Source: Lutraria lutraria (lineage: Eukaryota; Mollusca; Bivalvia; Venerida; Mactridae). Taken from it: a stretch of 64,000 nt of DNA. Of the stretch, positions 46,637 through 58,000 are shown in pieces. A program made the translations under genes and the position numbers. Within the stretch, counting starts at the first letter, position 1. The number at the start of each line of letters is the position of its first letter. The notes beneath the pieces were generated by a model that saw only the letters and a list, made by a program, of their open reading frames with translations, was not told the DNA's origin and did no database searches. Location of the stretch: positions 8,603,029 to 8,667,028 of the forward strand of contig OZ026843.1 of assembly GCA_964023205.1 (NCBI GenBank), read 5' to 3'.

Positions 46637-47410
46637 CTATTTCTCTATTTTCATAAAACCATTTTTCTTTCGAGATATACGTCCACCTCTCTTAAAAACA
46701 ACAATTTTTGTTTTATCAATATTAACGTTTAATTTATAAGTGTCACAGAACGCGCTTAAAACATTTAACTGCATTTGTAATCCTACTACAGTGTCTGAAC
46801 TTAAGGCAATGTCATCTGCGAACATCAGTAGAAAAATTTCTACAATATCAGGAAAAAGCTGAATTCCACGAGTATTATTGTTGCATAATAATTCATATAG
46901 TTCATTAATAAATAATGAAAATAATATAGGTCTTAAAGTACATCCTTGACGAAGTCCTACAGGACATTGAAATGTTTCAGTATTTCCAAGCTTAGTTCTG
47001 ATAAAACATTTAACTTCAGTATAAATAGATTTTATAGATCTAAACAAATTGCCTTTAATACCATCCTTCTTTAAAATTTCAAATAAAATATTACGATTCA
47101 CTGAATCAAATGATTTTTGAAAGTCAATAAAAGCAACATATATTGGTTTACCTTTTTTGTTCAGGTATTTACTTATAATACTATACAAAATAAAGGCATT
47201 ATCTATTGTAGAAAAGCCAGATCTAAAACCTGATTGGCATTCAGTAATAACATTATATGCATCAACATAAAAAGACAATCTCTTTGTTAAAATAGCAATA
47301 TATATTTTACTAACACTATCTAATAATGAAATCCCTCTGTAATTATTCGGTGTATTAATATTACCCTTCTTATGTAAGGGTATAATAATACTTTCATAAT
47401 AGACTAGCAC
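46637..47410 (-). pseudogene. LINE copy A reverse transcriptase
   Basis: Open for 257 codons: IIPLHKKGN and NNYRGISLLD, SGFRSGFSTIDNAF, VAFIDFQKSFDSVNR, PVGLRQGCTLRPILFSLFIN, the catalytic LMFADDIALSSD, then LNVNIDKTKIVVFKRGG. All RT motifs are intact. It ends at a stop where the next segment continues in another frame, and the N-terminal RT and endonuclease parts are absent at the 47.41-kb truncation point. Confidence 0.88.
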
Positions 47411-48216
47411 AGTGAAGTTGGTACACTCAAGTCACGTGATACCGATTCACACAGCGTAAACCAATCACCGGACTGTTAACATATAGCTCTCAACCAATCG
47501 CCGCACTCTTTACATTTTTGTGCGCTTGTATCCAGCTTTCGTATTGCATGTACCAGCATCTAGGGAACAAACGTAACCGAAAACAATACATTTGTTAATA
47601 ACTTAATACGACACTAAAATAGTACGTTGATATTTGCCATGATACAAATAAGATAAATAAATACAGCAATGTGTGCAGTTCGTCATAAAACTGTCTGAAA
47701 ATGGTTATTTATTACATGATAAAATGGAAAACAAATACTCGAGTACTAGCCAATTTATGGATACGAACAGCCTGTGACATTGGAACATTGTAAAATATAA
47801 CTGCATTTACCTAACACATCCGTGTTTGAAGATATTTATACCGTAACATAACACAAGGTCAGCTTTTGCAAAATCTAGAAAGCGGCTCGGTTCGTTATAT
47901 TTATTTTTCAATGAAGAGTATAATTTACTGGTGATAAACTAAAAGAAATTGAATACAATAGAAACATCTTCATTCAAAACAATTTTATGCAGTTTTTGAA
48001 CCAAAACCTTACAACATAGCAATTGTCTCATAGATCAATTCCATTTATATATGATAATGTGCCAGTGTGATATCTGTATTAAAGACCACCTGTATTAATA
48101 ATCACCTGTGTAAATGATTATCACTGTTAATTATAAAATTAATGGACTAAATAGCATAAAGCTCTGGTTACTGTAAACATACTATCAGAGTGTGTTACTT
48201 GTTGTCGTTACACATA
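47411..48216. other. Unannotated spacer with CCAAT boxes
   Basis: At 47459-47505 two accaatc/ccaatcg elements lie close to caagtcacgtg (an E-box, CACGTG). This could be promoter-like DNA, but no gene starts nearby in either direction. Confidence 0.3.
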
Positions 48217-48371
48217 CAGTACAACCTCTCCAGAGCGTCCCTTTCTTCTTCTCTTCATCAACAGCATAATTTTCCCACTGTAGGATTTAACTAATATTTT
48301 TAACCTCTCTAAAGCAACAGCCTTTTAACAACAGTATAATGTTGCTACTCCCAAAGGGAATTGCAAAAATG
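48217..48371. mobile_element. Second copy of the 3.27-kb MITE
   Basis: The left end CAGTACAACCTCTCCAGAG is preceded by TA. Inner motifs aacctctctaaagcaaca and gttgctactcccaa are in the same order as in the first copy. The right terminal repeat is degraded. Confidence 0.65.
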
Positions 48372-48472
48372 TACATAATGCAGAAAGGCATTATGAGCAC
48401 TGCATATTTTTCCTAGCGATATTTAATTCTGCACGATTATCGTACTAGTTACTTTTGCAGAAGTATGACTGA

Positions 48473-48636
48473 CTAGTTTAGTATTATATTTCCAGCCATA
48501 TCTAACTCAACAGGGTTATCAGGCAGCATGTTGTAATCAAGAGTCCATGTCTCTAGAAGAAGATTAGATTTCTTCAATGCTCCACCATTGTAATGTAAGC
48601 CCTTCTCAGCCCAATTTGTTGTCAGGCCTTGGTTGT
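48473..48636 (-). CDS. GT-A glycosyltransferase-like gene, copy 2, exon 2 (last)
   Basis: On the minus strand a strong acceptor (tgtgttttccag) precedes 164 bases that are open to a TAG at 48473-48475. After two bases that complete a split codon they read NQGLTTNWAEKGLHYNGG, then LETWTLDYNMLPDNPVELD. A TNW-x-G-LHY segment is what I would expect to follow exon 1 in this family. Exon 1 ends in phase 1 and this exon needs two bases, so the phases fit. It is 53 codons plus stop, too short for a simple ORF scan. The intron to exon 1 (56881-48637) is 8.2 kb and filled with mobile DNA. It seems intact, so the full protein would be about 349 aa. Confidence 0.75.
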
Positions 48637-48639
48637 CTG

Positions 48640-50260
48640 GAAAACACACATAAAAAATTACATTTTACCTAAAAATGTATAACTTAACAAACTGAATGTT
48701 AGCTGTTTCTGGAATAAACACAACCCATATATCAGTTTTTTTTACATTTCTAATTCTCCTAAGAGCTGCTGAGCGATGATGAATTGAATTTACTATTGTA
48801 ATCATGTTTCCATATTAATGTACATGTACTCGTATATATACTTGATATAGTTTCAAGTAACATAGATAAGAGAGTGCTTCTGAGCCTTGAATGAAAATGC
48901 ACAAAAACACCGATTAGTTACATTTAAAATCAAAGCTCTGAAGGTTCTGCTGTTGTTCGGAACTGCAAACCAGTCAAAAGTTGATTTCTATGTAGGGTGA
49001 GTTTTGTAAAACGAACGAAAATTCGCGCATGAATTTCGATGCAGACATAAGTACTACGAACGCCTTTCTACACCCGCTATGCAGTTGTTACAGTTGTTCT
49101 CGTTCCATGTGCTTTCAGTTAATTGATTTATGTTTCCCATCTGATCACCAAAAGTAGTTCATCAATTAGCATAATATTATATATTGTCTACATTACCTGC
49201 CTCTTTAAATACTCAACTTATGCAGAATGTAATTATATCATACATGAAGACATCCTCAAATAAAAGGTTAAACGTTATAAGCATTAAATTAATCGATTGA
49301 AACTTCCCGATGAATCACTATTTTCAATATCTGATTGACTCAGAGTTACCATCGCATCGTCCATGAATTCAATGATGACTTCTATACGTTTACAATAGAA
49401 GCTAGGAACCAGACTAAATTAGCATATACAGCACGAGAATTATGACGTCATCCTTCCTTGAAATGTATACATGTACTGATAGTAATTATTGTAGTAATCC
49501 GAGGGAGAGGATTGTTTTGATTTTTACGACTGATTTGTATTGCTCGTTTACGATATTGCATAGCCATATAATTTTGACTTAAATGCACGTAATATTTGAA
49601 TTTGTATTTAGCCATTGAATTGAAATATCGAAACTATATTCTTAGGCGGAAGCTAGGTTAATGGAAGCTGTTCGGTATGCAGAAAAAGTGAAAACTGAGC
49701 GATTTTTGAAAAACGGTTATAACTTTATTGTTCGTACCGAACTACAAAAAGTGGAGGACAAAACAGGGTCTCCAAGAGGGTACGTACCGCCTAAATCAAC
49801 ACAATTTGTTTGTAGATCTACAAGTTTTAAATACAGATAGTTTTGAAGCATACCGCCTAATAAATACTCAATGTATTCTTATACCAAGCGTCTTACCACT
49901 GGAAACTGTCGAGTAGTGGCACAAGTACGTTTTCGGAATACATGAATAAATAAATAACAATAAAGTGAAATACGTCTTTCTTAATGATATCCTTCAGTCC
50001 CTCAATTGAAATTTTATTGCGAGGGATAAATAATCACTGCGAGGTTCTAGCTCTCATTTTTTGTCCGCCTTGGCTGAATAAACTGATTTACTATTCAAAT
50101 CAAATACGAAAAGGTAAAACTAAACGTTAAAGAATGTTTCATAGTAAGATATTTAACACTGACATTACCTAATGAAGTTAAAACGGACCAACTTTATTTT
50201 CTTAAGAAACGTGTATCTTAGCAAAATCCGACCAACCTAATTGTTTGTATTGAACAATGT
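48640..50260. other. Intron sequence of copy 2, no feature recognised
   Basis: AT-rich, with no coding region. A 62-codon ORF at 49728 is not recognisable. Confidence 0.4.
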
Positions 50261-50261
50261 G

Positions 50262-50310
50262 CAGAAAAACATCGATTATCCGAGCTCGCATTATCCGAAA
50301 ACTTTGGGGG
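50262..50310. repeat. Left end of a possible pogo/Tigger-like element
   Basis: agaaaaacatcgattatccg and cgcattatccgaaaac resemble, inverted, the sequence at 53990-54140. Only the ends are visible; LINE copy B lies between them. Confidence 0.4.
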
Positions 50311-50542
50311 TATACGTTTATTGAATTACTATTTGACATTTCTTACAATACTAGTATCAAAATGTGTAAACATTATTTATAATACTTTAACTTGTTTATT
50401 AGCTGTTTTTGGCCATCGGCCCATACAGAATATACATGATATAATAAATTTTACATTTAATGACAGTATATACTGATGTTCTGTTGCAGATGACGAACAC
50501 CTCATGTCCTAGATTGTCCACCATTAATAGAATTCTATATTA

Positions 50543-50896
50543 TTACTCTATATGTTTTATTGAATATTTTCTAAATTTAAAAGCGTAATATAAATACATT
50601 GCCAAATTTCTAATTGTCTCGGTTTTCGTGCTTGACATTAGACTGATGAATTTATCATGAGTAGGAAATCTTCCATCATAATACTTTAACATGTTGTAAC
50701 ACAATTTAACATATCTATTATCCGGTAAAGAGAGAATTCGAAACCAATATTTAATACATCTTTTGGAAGCAATTATAAACAAAGGAAATCGACCAAGGTC
50801 ACCGAGTACAGCATTGTTGCAACTTTTAACATTTACATCCATGAACCTCCTACAAGCATAAGTTTGTACATTTTCAATTTCAGAGACTTTCTTCAA
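50543..50896 (-). pseudogene. LINE copy B C-terminus, internally deleted
   Basis: Starts with VQTYACRRFMDV and CNNAVLGDLGRFPLF, as in copy A. After NMLKYYDG it jumps to ETIRNLAMYLYYAFKFRK, the last part of copy A. About 130 codons, including the whole SSSHN and CxxC..H zinc region, are missing. Both sides are in the same frame, so this looks like one clean in-frame deletion. Confidence 0.8.
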
Positions 50897-51181
50897 ACCC
50901 CGTTACTCCGAACCATATAACATGATTAATACAATCTTTGAGTCAAAAATTTTGAAAAATGTGGAATAAGGAATACAGCCTAATTTGGCTAAAGATGCAA
51001 AGGCATAAAGAAAAACTCTTTTCCCCTTTTCCGCCATAGCTTCAGCCATTTTATATAAGGATAATCTGCTTGTAAATAAGACCCCAACATAGGTGAATTT
51101 TTTAACAACAGATATTTGTTCACCTTTATAAAACCATTTTTCTCTTGCAGATAATTTACCGCCATTTTTGAATACAAGTAC

Positions 51182-52599
51182 CTAAGACTTTTTTATATTT
51201 ACATTTAATTCATTACAAAATTTACCAAGGATGTCAAGTTCTTTTTGTAGACTACTAATTGTGTCAGCTACAAGTCCGACATCGTCGGCAAACATTAGTA
51301 GAAAAATTTCAATGATATCCGGGTAAAGCTGGATACCTCTGACATTATTTTGTTTTAATGCAGTCTCAAGTTCATTGATGAAAAGTACAAATAATATTGG
51401 GCTCATTTTACAACCTTGGCGTAAACCAATTGGACAGGGGAAACTATTTGTATGTCCATGACTAGTACGTACACAAGCTGTTACTGATTTATATACAGCC
51501 TTAATGGCGGACAATAATTTTCCCGACACCCCATTTTTACATAGAATATCATACAGTATTGGTCTATTTACAGAATCAAATGCCTTTTTAAAATCTATAA
51601 AGGCCACATAAACCGTTTTTCTTTTCATACAAAGATACTTTTGAATTATTGCATACAAAATGAAAGCATTATCAGTCGTATTATATCCCTGACGAAAACC
51701 TACTTGGGACTCAGACTGTTTTTGGTATGCATTAGCATAAACTGTTAACCTTTCCGTGAGAATGGACATATAAACTTTACTAAACACATCTAAAAGGGAT
51801 ATACCACGATAATTATCAGTGCAGCTAGTATCACCTTTCTTATGGAGTGGCACTATAACAGTCTATAACAGTCAAAGTCTATTGAAAAAAATACGAATAA
51901 AGGGAAGAATATAATAATAACCATTTTTAAGATGTTATGCATGTAAAGTACCAGAAGACGCTTTACTAGCATTTAATTCTTTGACACCATCAATGATTTC
52001 ATTATCACTAATAGGCGAGTTTAAAATCAGATCTGAAAATTCGTCTGCATTTTCGTCATCTATCCCATTAATGTATTCATTGTTAATACGTGACGCATCA
52101 GACTCATTCCCATTATTACTGGAAAACAAATTACTAAAATGATCATATCAAGATTCATTGGAAATATTTGGTTCCACATGTGTTTTATTCATTAATTTCT
52201 TAATCTCTTTCCAAAAAGAGGATTGTTTAAACTAGAATCTAGCTTATTTGCATATTTCTTTTTTGTTGCATGTTCATTTTGTTTTTTTCTACATGTATTT
52301 TTATATTTCTTTTTATCATTTTGATAATTTATTAGATCATCTACACATCGGCCGGTCAGAAATTTTCTCAGACTTTTAGAGCAATTTTGTTTAAGTATAT
52401 TGCATTCTTTATCAAACCAATCATTTTTCCTTTTTCGATATTTTTTCTTTGTTTTCAAATACGAAATTTGTTTACTATTATCAGTCAGCATAGATTGAAA
52501 ACAATTTAAAACATCATCTATTGAAGTACATGGGCCACGTAACATTTGGTCAAATAGTTCAACTTTGCTCAACGTGATATATTCAGACAAGTTATTCAT
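51182..52599 (-). pseudogene. LINE copy B linker and reverse transcriptase
   Basis: A lysine-rich linker (52599-52192, KKKYRKRKNDWFDKECN), a short VKELNASKAS segment (52129-51935), then the RT (51853-51182). The RT has PLHKKGDTSCTDNYRGISLLD, AFIDFKKAFDSVNR, GLRQGCKMSPILFVLFIN and the catalytic MFADDVGLVAD, and ends in LNVNIKKS at a stop. The three parts are out of frame with one another. Further RT-thumb sequence continues at 51177-50989 (KNGFIKVNKYL). Confidence 0.85.
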
Positions 52600-53550
52600 A
52601 ATACAATGTTGTTTTCATCATTAAATTCATACACAAAGTTATCAGACTGAAGACTTTCATTGACAATGTTATTACATGTACTATCAAGTTTATCACTAAC
52701 TACAAAATCAACATACAATGCTATAGGTAAATGGTCACTTTCTGGTCTATTTATGATTTTGAAATCTTTCAATTGTTTGATAATATTGTAGGACACGATA
52801 ACATAATCAACCGTACTGCAGCCATTATGGCTTATAAAAGTAAAGTCCCCTATGTTTTTATCAGAGCCGAAACGACCATTTACAATATAACAAGCATGTG
52901 ACTTACAGAATTTTGAAAGTTCAACCCCATATTTATTTACTTTTTCATCTTTAGATACTCTAATCTCATCAAAACAGTTTGTAAATATATCACTATATTC
53001 ACTTAATTCAGGAATATTAATATCTATTGTTATAAAGTCTGGCTCTCTTCCCGTCCTAGCATTAAGATCACCACATAATATCATATCGGTATGTAAAAGA
53101 CAATAATTTATCCTAATATCCTCCAACATCTGTAAAACTGTAGCAGATTCATTACTCAATAGGGGTGAGTTTTCTGGAGGATTATACAACGAGCAAAAGA
53201 ACACATCCTTCTCTGACGTAAATACTGATTTATCGAATAACAATAGCACTCCAAATTTGAAATCCACACATATGCGTTTCGAAAACTTTAACACCTATAT
53301 TATTTCTAACAAGAACTGAAACACCTCTCGTATTTCTACCGTCTTTAGCCGATGGTTTTGAAAAGCAGTTGAACATCCTGTATTCACCAAATATATCTGA
53401 ACACGAATCATGCTCTGATAGCCATGTTTCCTGCAAAGTAATAACATCATATTGCTGGATAAAATTTAATAAATCATCATTCGTTTATACATTTTTCAAA
53501 CCACTTATGCTCCACGAAATAAATCCATTTTTTCTGAGCTGGGCTTCGAC
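52596..53550 (-). pseudogene. LINE copy B endonuclease
   Basis: Apurinic-type endonuclease: it opens with GFISWSISGLKNV (53540-53500), then after a frame change QETWLSEHD and GVSVLVRNN (53436-53260). A further change leads to FFCSLYNPPE, ILCGDLNARTG, CSTVDYVIVS and PESDHLPIALYV (53294-52596). All the usual catalytic motifs (QE, GDLNAR, S-T-V-D, SDH) are present but spread over three frames. The enzyme would nick DNA to prime reverse transcription. Confidence 0.85.
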
Positions 53551-53557
53551 CTTCACC

Positions 53558-53971
53558 CTATTGTTGAATATCTTGACTCTCGGTTTCCATGCCTTGATGT
53601 GCATTAGTATAACTACGAGCAATTCTTCTAAATACTCTCGTCTGACCCTGATCTTCTGGTTTCTTCTGTTTGTGTAATTTTCCATTTTTAAAATATCCAT
53701 TGTATCCTCTTGTATTCAGTTCCTTTGAATGTTGACGCTGTTGGTAGGTCAGATCATTTGAAATGCGAATTCCGCTTTCACGTACTAGTAACTGATCCTT
53801 GTACTGAAATAATTTCACCCTTGCGTTGTAATCCTGAAACTTGGCTATCACCATACGACATTTTTCAAAGTTATCGCCAACTCTTTTTGCATATGTAATG
53901 TTTTTATCAATATTTTGGTTCTCAATTTCCTTTAATACATCAAGCATATCGTCATTTATTTTCACCATCAA
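53558..53971 (-). pseudogene. LINE copy B ORF1-like region
   Basis: 137 open codons: a charged N-terminal part (coiled-coil-like, KINDDMLDVLKEIENQN), then VRESGIRISNDLTYQQRQ and GYFKNGKLHKQKK. These resemble the C-terminal domain of LINE ORF1 RNA-binding proteins (R-I-x-N-D-L-T...R). It overlaps the start of the endonuclease frame. The N-terminal part of a full ORF1 is missing or lies past the element end. Confidence 0.6.
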
Positions 53972-53989
53972 GTTTTCATCCTCTTTGTA

Positions 53990-54140
53990 TTATCCGAAAT
54001 GAATTTTCGGTCCCGATTTCCCCCTACATATTACAATGTAAAATAAACTCGATAATCCGAATCGTGTTATCCGAAACCATGGATTATCCGAAGTAATATT
54101 TCGGTCCCGTCAGTTTCGGTATTTCGAGGTTTTTCTATAT
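53990..54140. repeat. Right end of a possible pogo/Tigger-like element
   Basis: Repeated attatccgaa and cggtcccg words end in tttcgaggtttttctata. The reverse complement agaaaaacctcgaaat resembles pogo/Tigger ends (accTCGgataatCCG style) and partly matches the block at 50262. LINE copy B may have inserted into this element. Confidence 0.45.
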
Positions 54141-54154
54141 GTCCTTCTTGTTAA

Positions 54155-54385
54155 GCAATGGGGTCTCCATGACCGAGTGGTCATAGTCTCGAACAAGTAA
54201 CATTTTTACTAGCTCCTCAACGCTGTGGTTTCTATTTCCAACCGGGGTCAGACCAATTTCAGATATGAGGAAGCTGTCCAGCTACCCAGGTGTACGCCTT
54301 GGGTCTAGCTCCACCATTAAAACCTTAAAAAGTCGCCACATTACCATAACTATTTGTTGGACGATAAACCAAAGTGCTAACAACA
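54155..54385 (+). repeat. tRNA-derived SINE
   Basis: A tRNA-like head has a polymerase III box A (tgaccgagtgg, 54170-54180) and box B (ggtttctatttccaacc, 54227-54243). A body follows with gaggaagctgtccagctacc, caggtg..gccttgggtct and ccaccattaaaa..aagtcgccac, the pattern of mollusc tRNA-SINEs as I know them. The tail is tttgttggacgataaacc. It would depend on a LINE for copying. Box B is diverged. Confidence 0.7.
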
Positions 54386-54499
54386 CTGAAGATTGACATA
54401 TTTCAAAAGTAACGCAAGATGATAAATTTCAGTAGCACTAATTTTGAACATAACCATATGAGAGTACAATGGACATTGTACAAATAAGAAAACTTCATA

Positions 54500-55025
54500 A
54501 GATGAGATAAAGATAAGTTTTATTTAAAGTCGGCAAGATAAGTAACATAAACATAAGGCTATTAGCGATGCTTAATTATATGCATGTTAAAATGCTATAA
54601 TAATGTTATTCAGACGCTCATGGTTACACCAATTGGCAAAGTTACATAAACAATAATTTAATAAAATATGTTTGGGCCAGCAGTATAATTATATAACAAT
54701 ATTGTAAGAATCATAGTATTAACAAATTTTGTTGTCATGTCCAAATACAAATGTATCGATAGCATTAGGAATTTATCTCAGTACAGACACCTGCTATGTT
54801 TTTAATTTGAGGAAACAGTTAATAGAAATGTAAACGTTTCATTGAATTGCTACATGCATGTAATTATGTCTTATTTATCTATTGTATGTTAATACACTTG
54901 CCACATTGTAATACATATTGACCAGTTACTATATTTGTACTTGCTATATGTCTGTATACAAACCTTTGAACTTTATAGCAATTATGTACATGGGCCGTTG
55001 ACCTAAATAAATAGAAATTGAAATT
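54500..55025. repeat. LINE 3'-tail fragments in both orientations
   Basis: agataagttttatttaaagtcgg at 54511 looks like a minus-strand LINE end. gggccgttgacctaaataaa followed by tagaaattgaaatt at 54992-55025 is a plus-strand LINE end. No coding part seen between. Confidence 0.5.
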
Positions 55026-56154
55026 AATGAATTCCACCTTAGGCAATTTTTTTTCGGTTTGTTAAACTTAACTGAAATGATTTTTTATAAAAAATGACAT
55101 TAATAGCATTTACGGCATGCAACATTTGAAATGTTAGCTATTCATGTAACATGTGAATGAATAAATTGTGTATTGACTACTTTATGATACGCGAAGATTG
55201 TTTGTTGTTGAGAAAGGTATAAAACGTGTTTTTGTTGAGCAATTAACTAGGGCCAAAGGGGTTAATCGGTAATGTCGGCATGTCTGATAATAAACATTAA
55301 ACCAAGAGGTGTTATCAAAATTGTTTAAAGTAACTGTTGATAATCACATTGTTTAGGCGATTGGAATACTAGTTGGAATAAATTATAAAATTAATAATCT
55401 TCAAACTAGCACCCTCTTCATTATATGAACAAAAGTTTTGAGTTACACTGAAAAAGAGGAGCGCTATGATTTGTCTGTCGTAGTTCAGTCTTCCAAAACT
55501 TTTAAAGCCGCTCTTTTAATATTGTTGGCTTTAATGTGTCCTACCACAGTGTAAACCGGGTACGCTGAAGACCATAAGCTATGCCTGTCGTAATTACACT
55601 TCTAATTAATTCGTATGCATGTGTAGGCCTATCCCTTTCAACTTATCGTTCATGTTCCGGGTTTAATCGCTACACAAATACTCTCTACAATTTGCAAACA
55701 ATCGCAAAGTTTCGTCTAAGGATTGTCCTCTTTAGCTTAAATTGCAAATTAACTGATAACGATTTTACGTAATGTAAAATGAAAGCTGCGATCTCGAACG
55801 CCAGTTTACAAACGCTTCGTGAAGACTTCCAACTCACGCATTGACATGAATTTTAACGAATGATGGACGAAACTTTTATTCGAGCATGCTCATGACGACT
55901 AACTATTCGCAACGGACGCAAAAGCTCTTAAACGCATCAATACGAACACTACCATCGATATACAACACAGTACACATGTGCTAATGAGAAAGACTTTTCA
56001 TGAAGTCCTATTCGCCAGTAAGGTCATATTGTTTGTAGTCATCATAGCGTCAATTTCAAATATTTTTCGATGAAGTCACTCAAGTTTCACACTTGAATAG
56101 GGAACCTATTGTTGATCAAATAAACAGTATGACATGTTGTATATATCTTTTTGC
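55026..56154. other. Intron sequence of copy 2, no feature recognised
   Basis: No ORF or repeat of note. Short accidental ORFs only. Confidence 0.35.
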
Positions 56155-56655
56155 ATAAATATGATAGAAAATTATTTACCGTGAGATTAAAAAACACGAT
56201 GATATTCCTTTCAGTTATTGTCATTGCATTGAAGTACAAAAAAATGTATACGGGAGTAGCCAATTTTTCAAAAAAGGAAGATCCATTATAATGGAAACAC
56301 ACGGTTATAAGATGCAAAAACACAATACCATTTTGAGAAAGAATTACATTGTATATACACAAATGTAGGTTACGGTGCCATATTTTTAGAAACTGATATT
56401 TTTCAACCCGGACAATAACTCTTGCAAATTTGTTAAAACATTGTGGCATAAATATTTTGAAGTATTTAAGATACAAGTAATTAAGATAGATGCAAACGAA
56501 AATTTTGCAATACTGGTTTTATAATAATCGTAATTTTAGTAGTATTTCAAGCAGATTAGACTAAATACAGTATTAAGGACATAATATCAAATTAAATTGG
56601 TATATATGCCGTATTGTTCATAACTATCTCGTGTGATACTTCCTAGAGTATAAGA
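56155..56655 (-). repeat. Intron block of copy 2, duplicated at 18885-19338
   Basis: See the partner entry: same order and orientation, with long identical runs such as ccatatttttagaaa and ggtatatatgccgtat. It starts about 226 bp past exon 1 in the intron. Confidence 0.75.
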
Positions 56656-56881
56656 AGCTTTCAAAGTTTTCCTATTCAATACATCAATACTTTTAGTAAA
56701 ATAATCATCGTCTCTTTAAATGTATTCTCTATAATAGTTGATCTTTAAAAAATAGTGTACAAGTATTTGTTTTATAATTTTTTAAACGTTGACAAAGGAC
56801 TGGTCATTGTTCAAAGCTTATCTCAACGTAGAACTGATCGCTATTAAGTCAAACTAGACTGTACATTTGAAATTTACAAAC

Positions 56882-57767
56882 CTGGGAAGTTAAGGTGTAT
56901 TGTATACTCCTGGTTGAGCCATGCATGGTAGATGTGCCAAATGGTCCACAAGTTTTCAGTCGTTCCAGTCTTCTCATGGTCCTTGTACCATGACGTCGCC
57001 TTGTTGTTTGGAACATAAGGGTGAAATGATTCATTGTTGTTTGCTTTGTCGAACCATTGTAAGAAATGTCTCCAGTTTGGAATGTTAGGTGAAAATCCCC
57101 AAGATCCTAGTGCGGGATATTTGATTATTGGCGTCTCCGATGGACCTGATATAAAACCGGATTTACCTTGAGCAAGGACTGTCTGTACTCCATTCAGAGA
57201 GTAACCATTCACATCTGATTGGTTATCATACTTCGCATGAACAAGTTTCAAATACTTGTAAAAATGAGGTGATACCGTAATATCATCTTCAAAAAATACA
57301 ACAATTTCTGATCCCCGGGGGCTACCAGCATTCGGGTCGTATGTCGTTAACCACTGTCCGTAAAGGCCTACATGTTTGTCATGTATTTTCACTTGATATT
57401 CTCCGTATATAAATACAAAATTCTTGGCTACTTTTACAGTATCCATATCATACGTTCCATCCTTTCTACGATCTATCCATACCTCCAGCGATATATCATC
57501 GTTGACGTAGTCAGCTTCGTTCAAAGAATTCAGAAGTCGCTTTAATGAATTCGCTCGATCGAATACCATAGCGATAATTCTCAGATCGAAAGTGTTCTTC
57601 CTCTGGACATTATATCGATCTTTTAGCGTATAATCCTTCTGGACCCATGTATTCATATCTGACACGTTGAGTAGTTTATGTTTTGAATACACTATGCAAA
57701 TCAACAACATAGTTACCGTTACAATTGTCCATATCGTCATTAGAATTTGGCGACGTGAAATTTTCAT
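56882..57767 (-). CDS. GT-A glycosyltransferase-like gene, copy 2, exon 1
   Basis: About 90% like copy 1 by eye, open for 295 codons. I chose the ATG at 57767 (MKISRRQ) because it aligns with the start of copy 1 and puts the membrane anchor (LMTIWTIVTVTMLLICIVY) close to the N-terminus. An upstream in-frame ATG at 57815 lies in a flank that is shared with copy 1 but not open there. The catalytic-looking FFEDDITVS, HVGLYGQWL and VWIDRRKDGTYD are all conserved, and the indels between copies are multiples of three, so selection probably kept both. Donor GTTTGT at 56881; exon 2 is at 48636-48473. Predicted role: Golgi transfer of a sugar; acceptor unknown. Confidence 0.82.
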
Positions 57768-58000
57768 TTTTACTGGATAATCAACATGCATATAATGTAA
57801 AACATACACGCTCACGTTATCTAACTAATGTTCTCGAATACTTGAAAATTTATCGATGTATGTTGCAAGTTCTTTACGTCATTAAGCCAAACACTTTGAT
57901 TTGTTTAAGTTTTGACAAATACACTCCTTTTTATTGATTTGTTATCGGTAATTTTAGTAATCATTTCATTTATGATTTCTGGCTGAACTAATTATTTAAT
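57768..58000 (-). promoter_or_regulatory. Upstream flank of copy 2, shared with copy 1
   Basis: Homologous to 42002-42260. It holds the presumed 5' UTR and proximal promoter; no specific sites are assigned. Confidence 0.45.

Larger units (their letters stand above)
45430..47410 (-). mobile_element. CR1/jockey-like LINE, 5'-truncated copy A
   Basis: Minus-strand LINE from within the RT (47410) to its 3' tail (tttcaatttctttattgcg..ggccaccggccc at 45430-45475, the pattern of LINE ends elsewhere in the window). Endonuclease and ORF1 are missing, the usual result of incomplete reverse transcription. It is the same family as copy B at 50.4-54 kb. Confidence 0.88.
50390..53990 (-). mobile_element. 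CR1/jockey-like LINE, near full-length copy B
   Basis: Minus strand, from an ORF1-like or linker region (53971) through endonuclease, RT and C-terminus to the 3' tail (cttgtttattagctgttttt, ggccatcggccc). It lies within the 8.2-kb intron of the glycosyltransferase-like gene, on the same strand. Several stops and frame changes, and a roughly 130-codon deletion in the C-terminal region, show it is dead. Confidence 0.88.

Noticed and set aside
56087..56476. 129-codon minus-strand ORF as a further exon of the glycosyltransferase-like gene
   Set aside because: The homologous block at 18.9 kb breaks the frame with non-triplet indels, and a better exon 2 exists at 48.6 kb.
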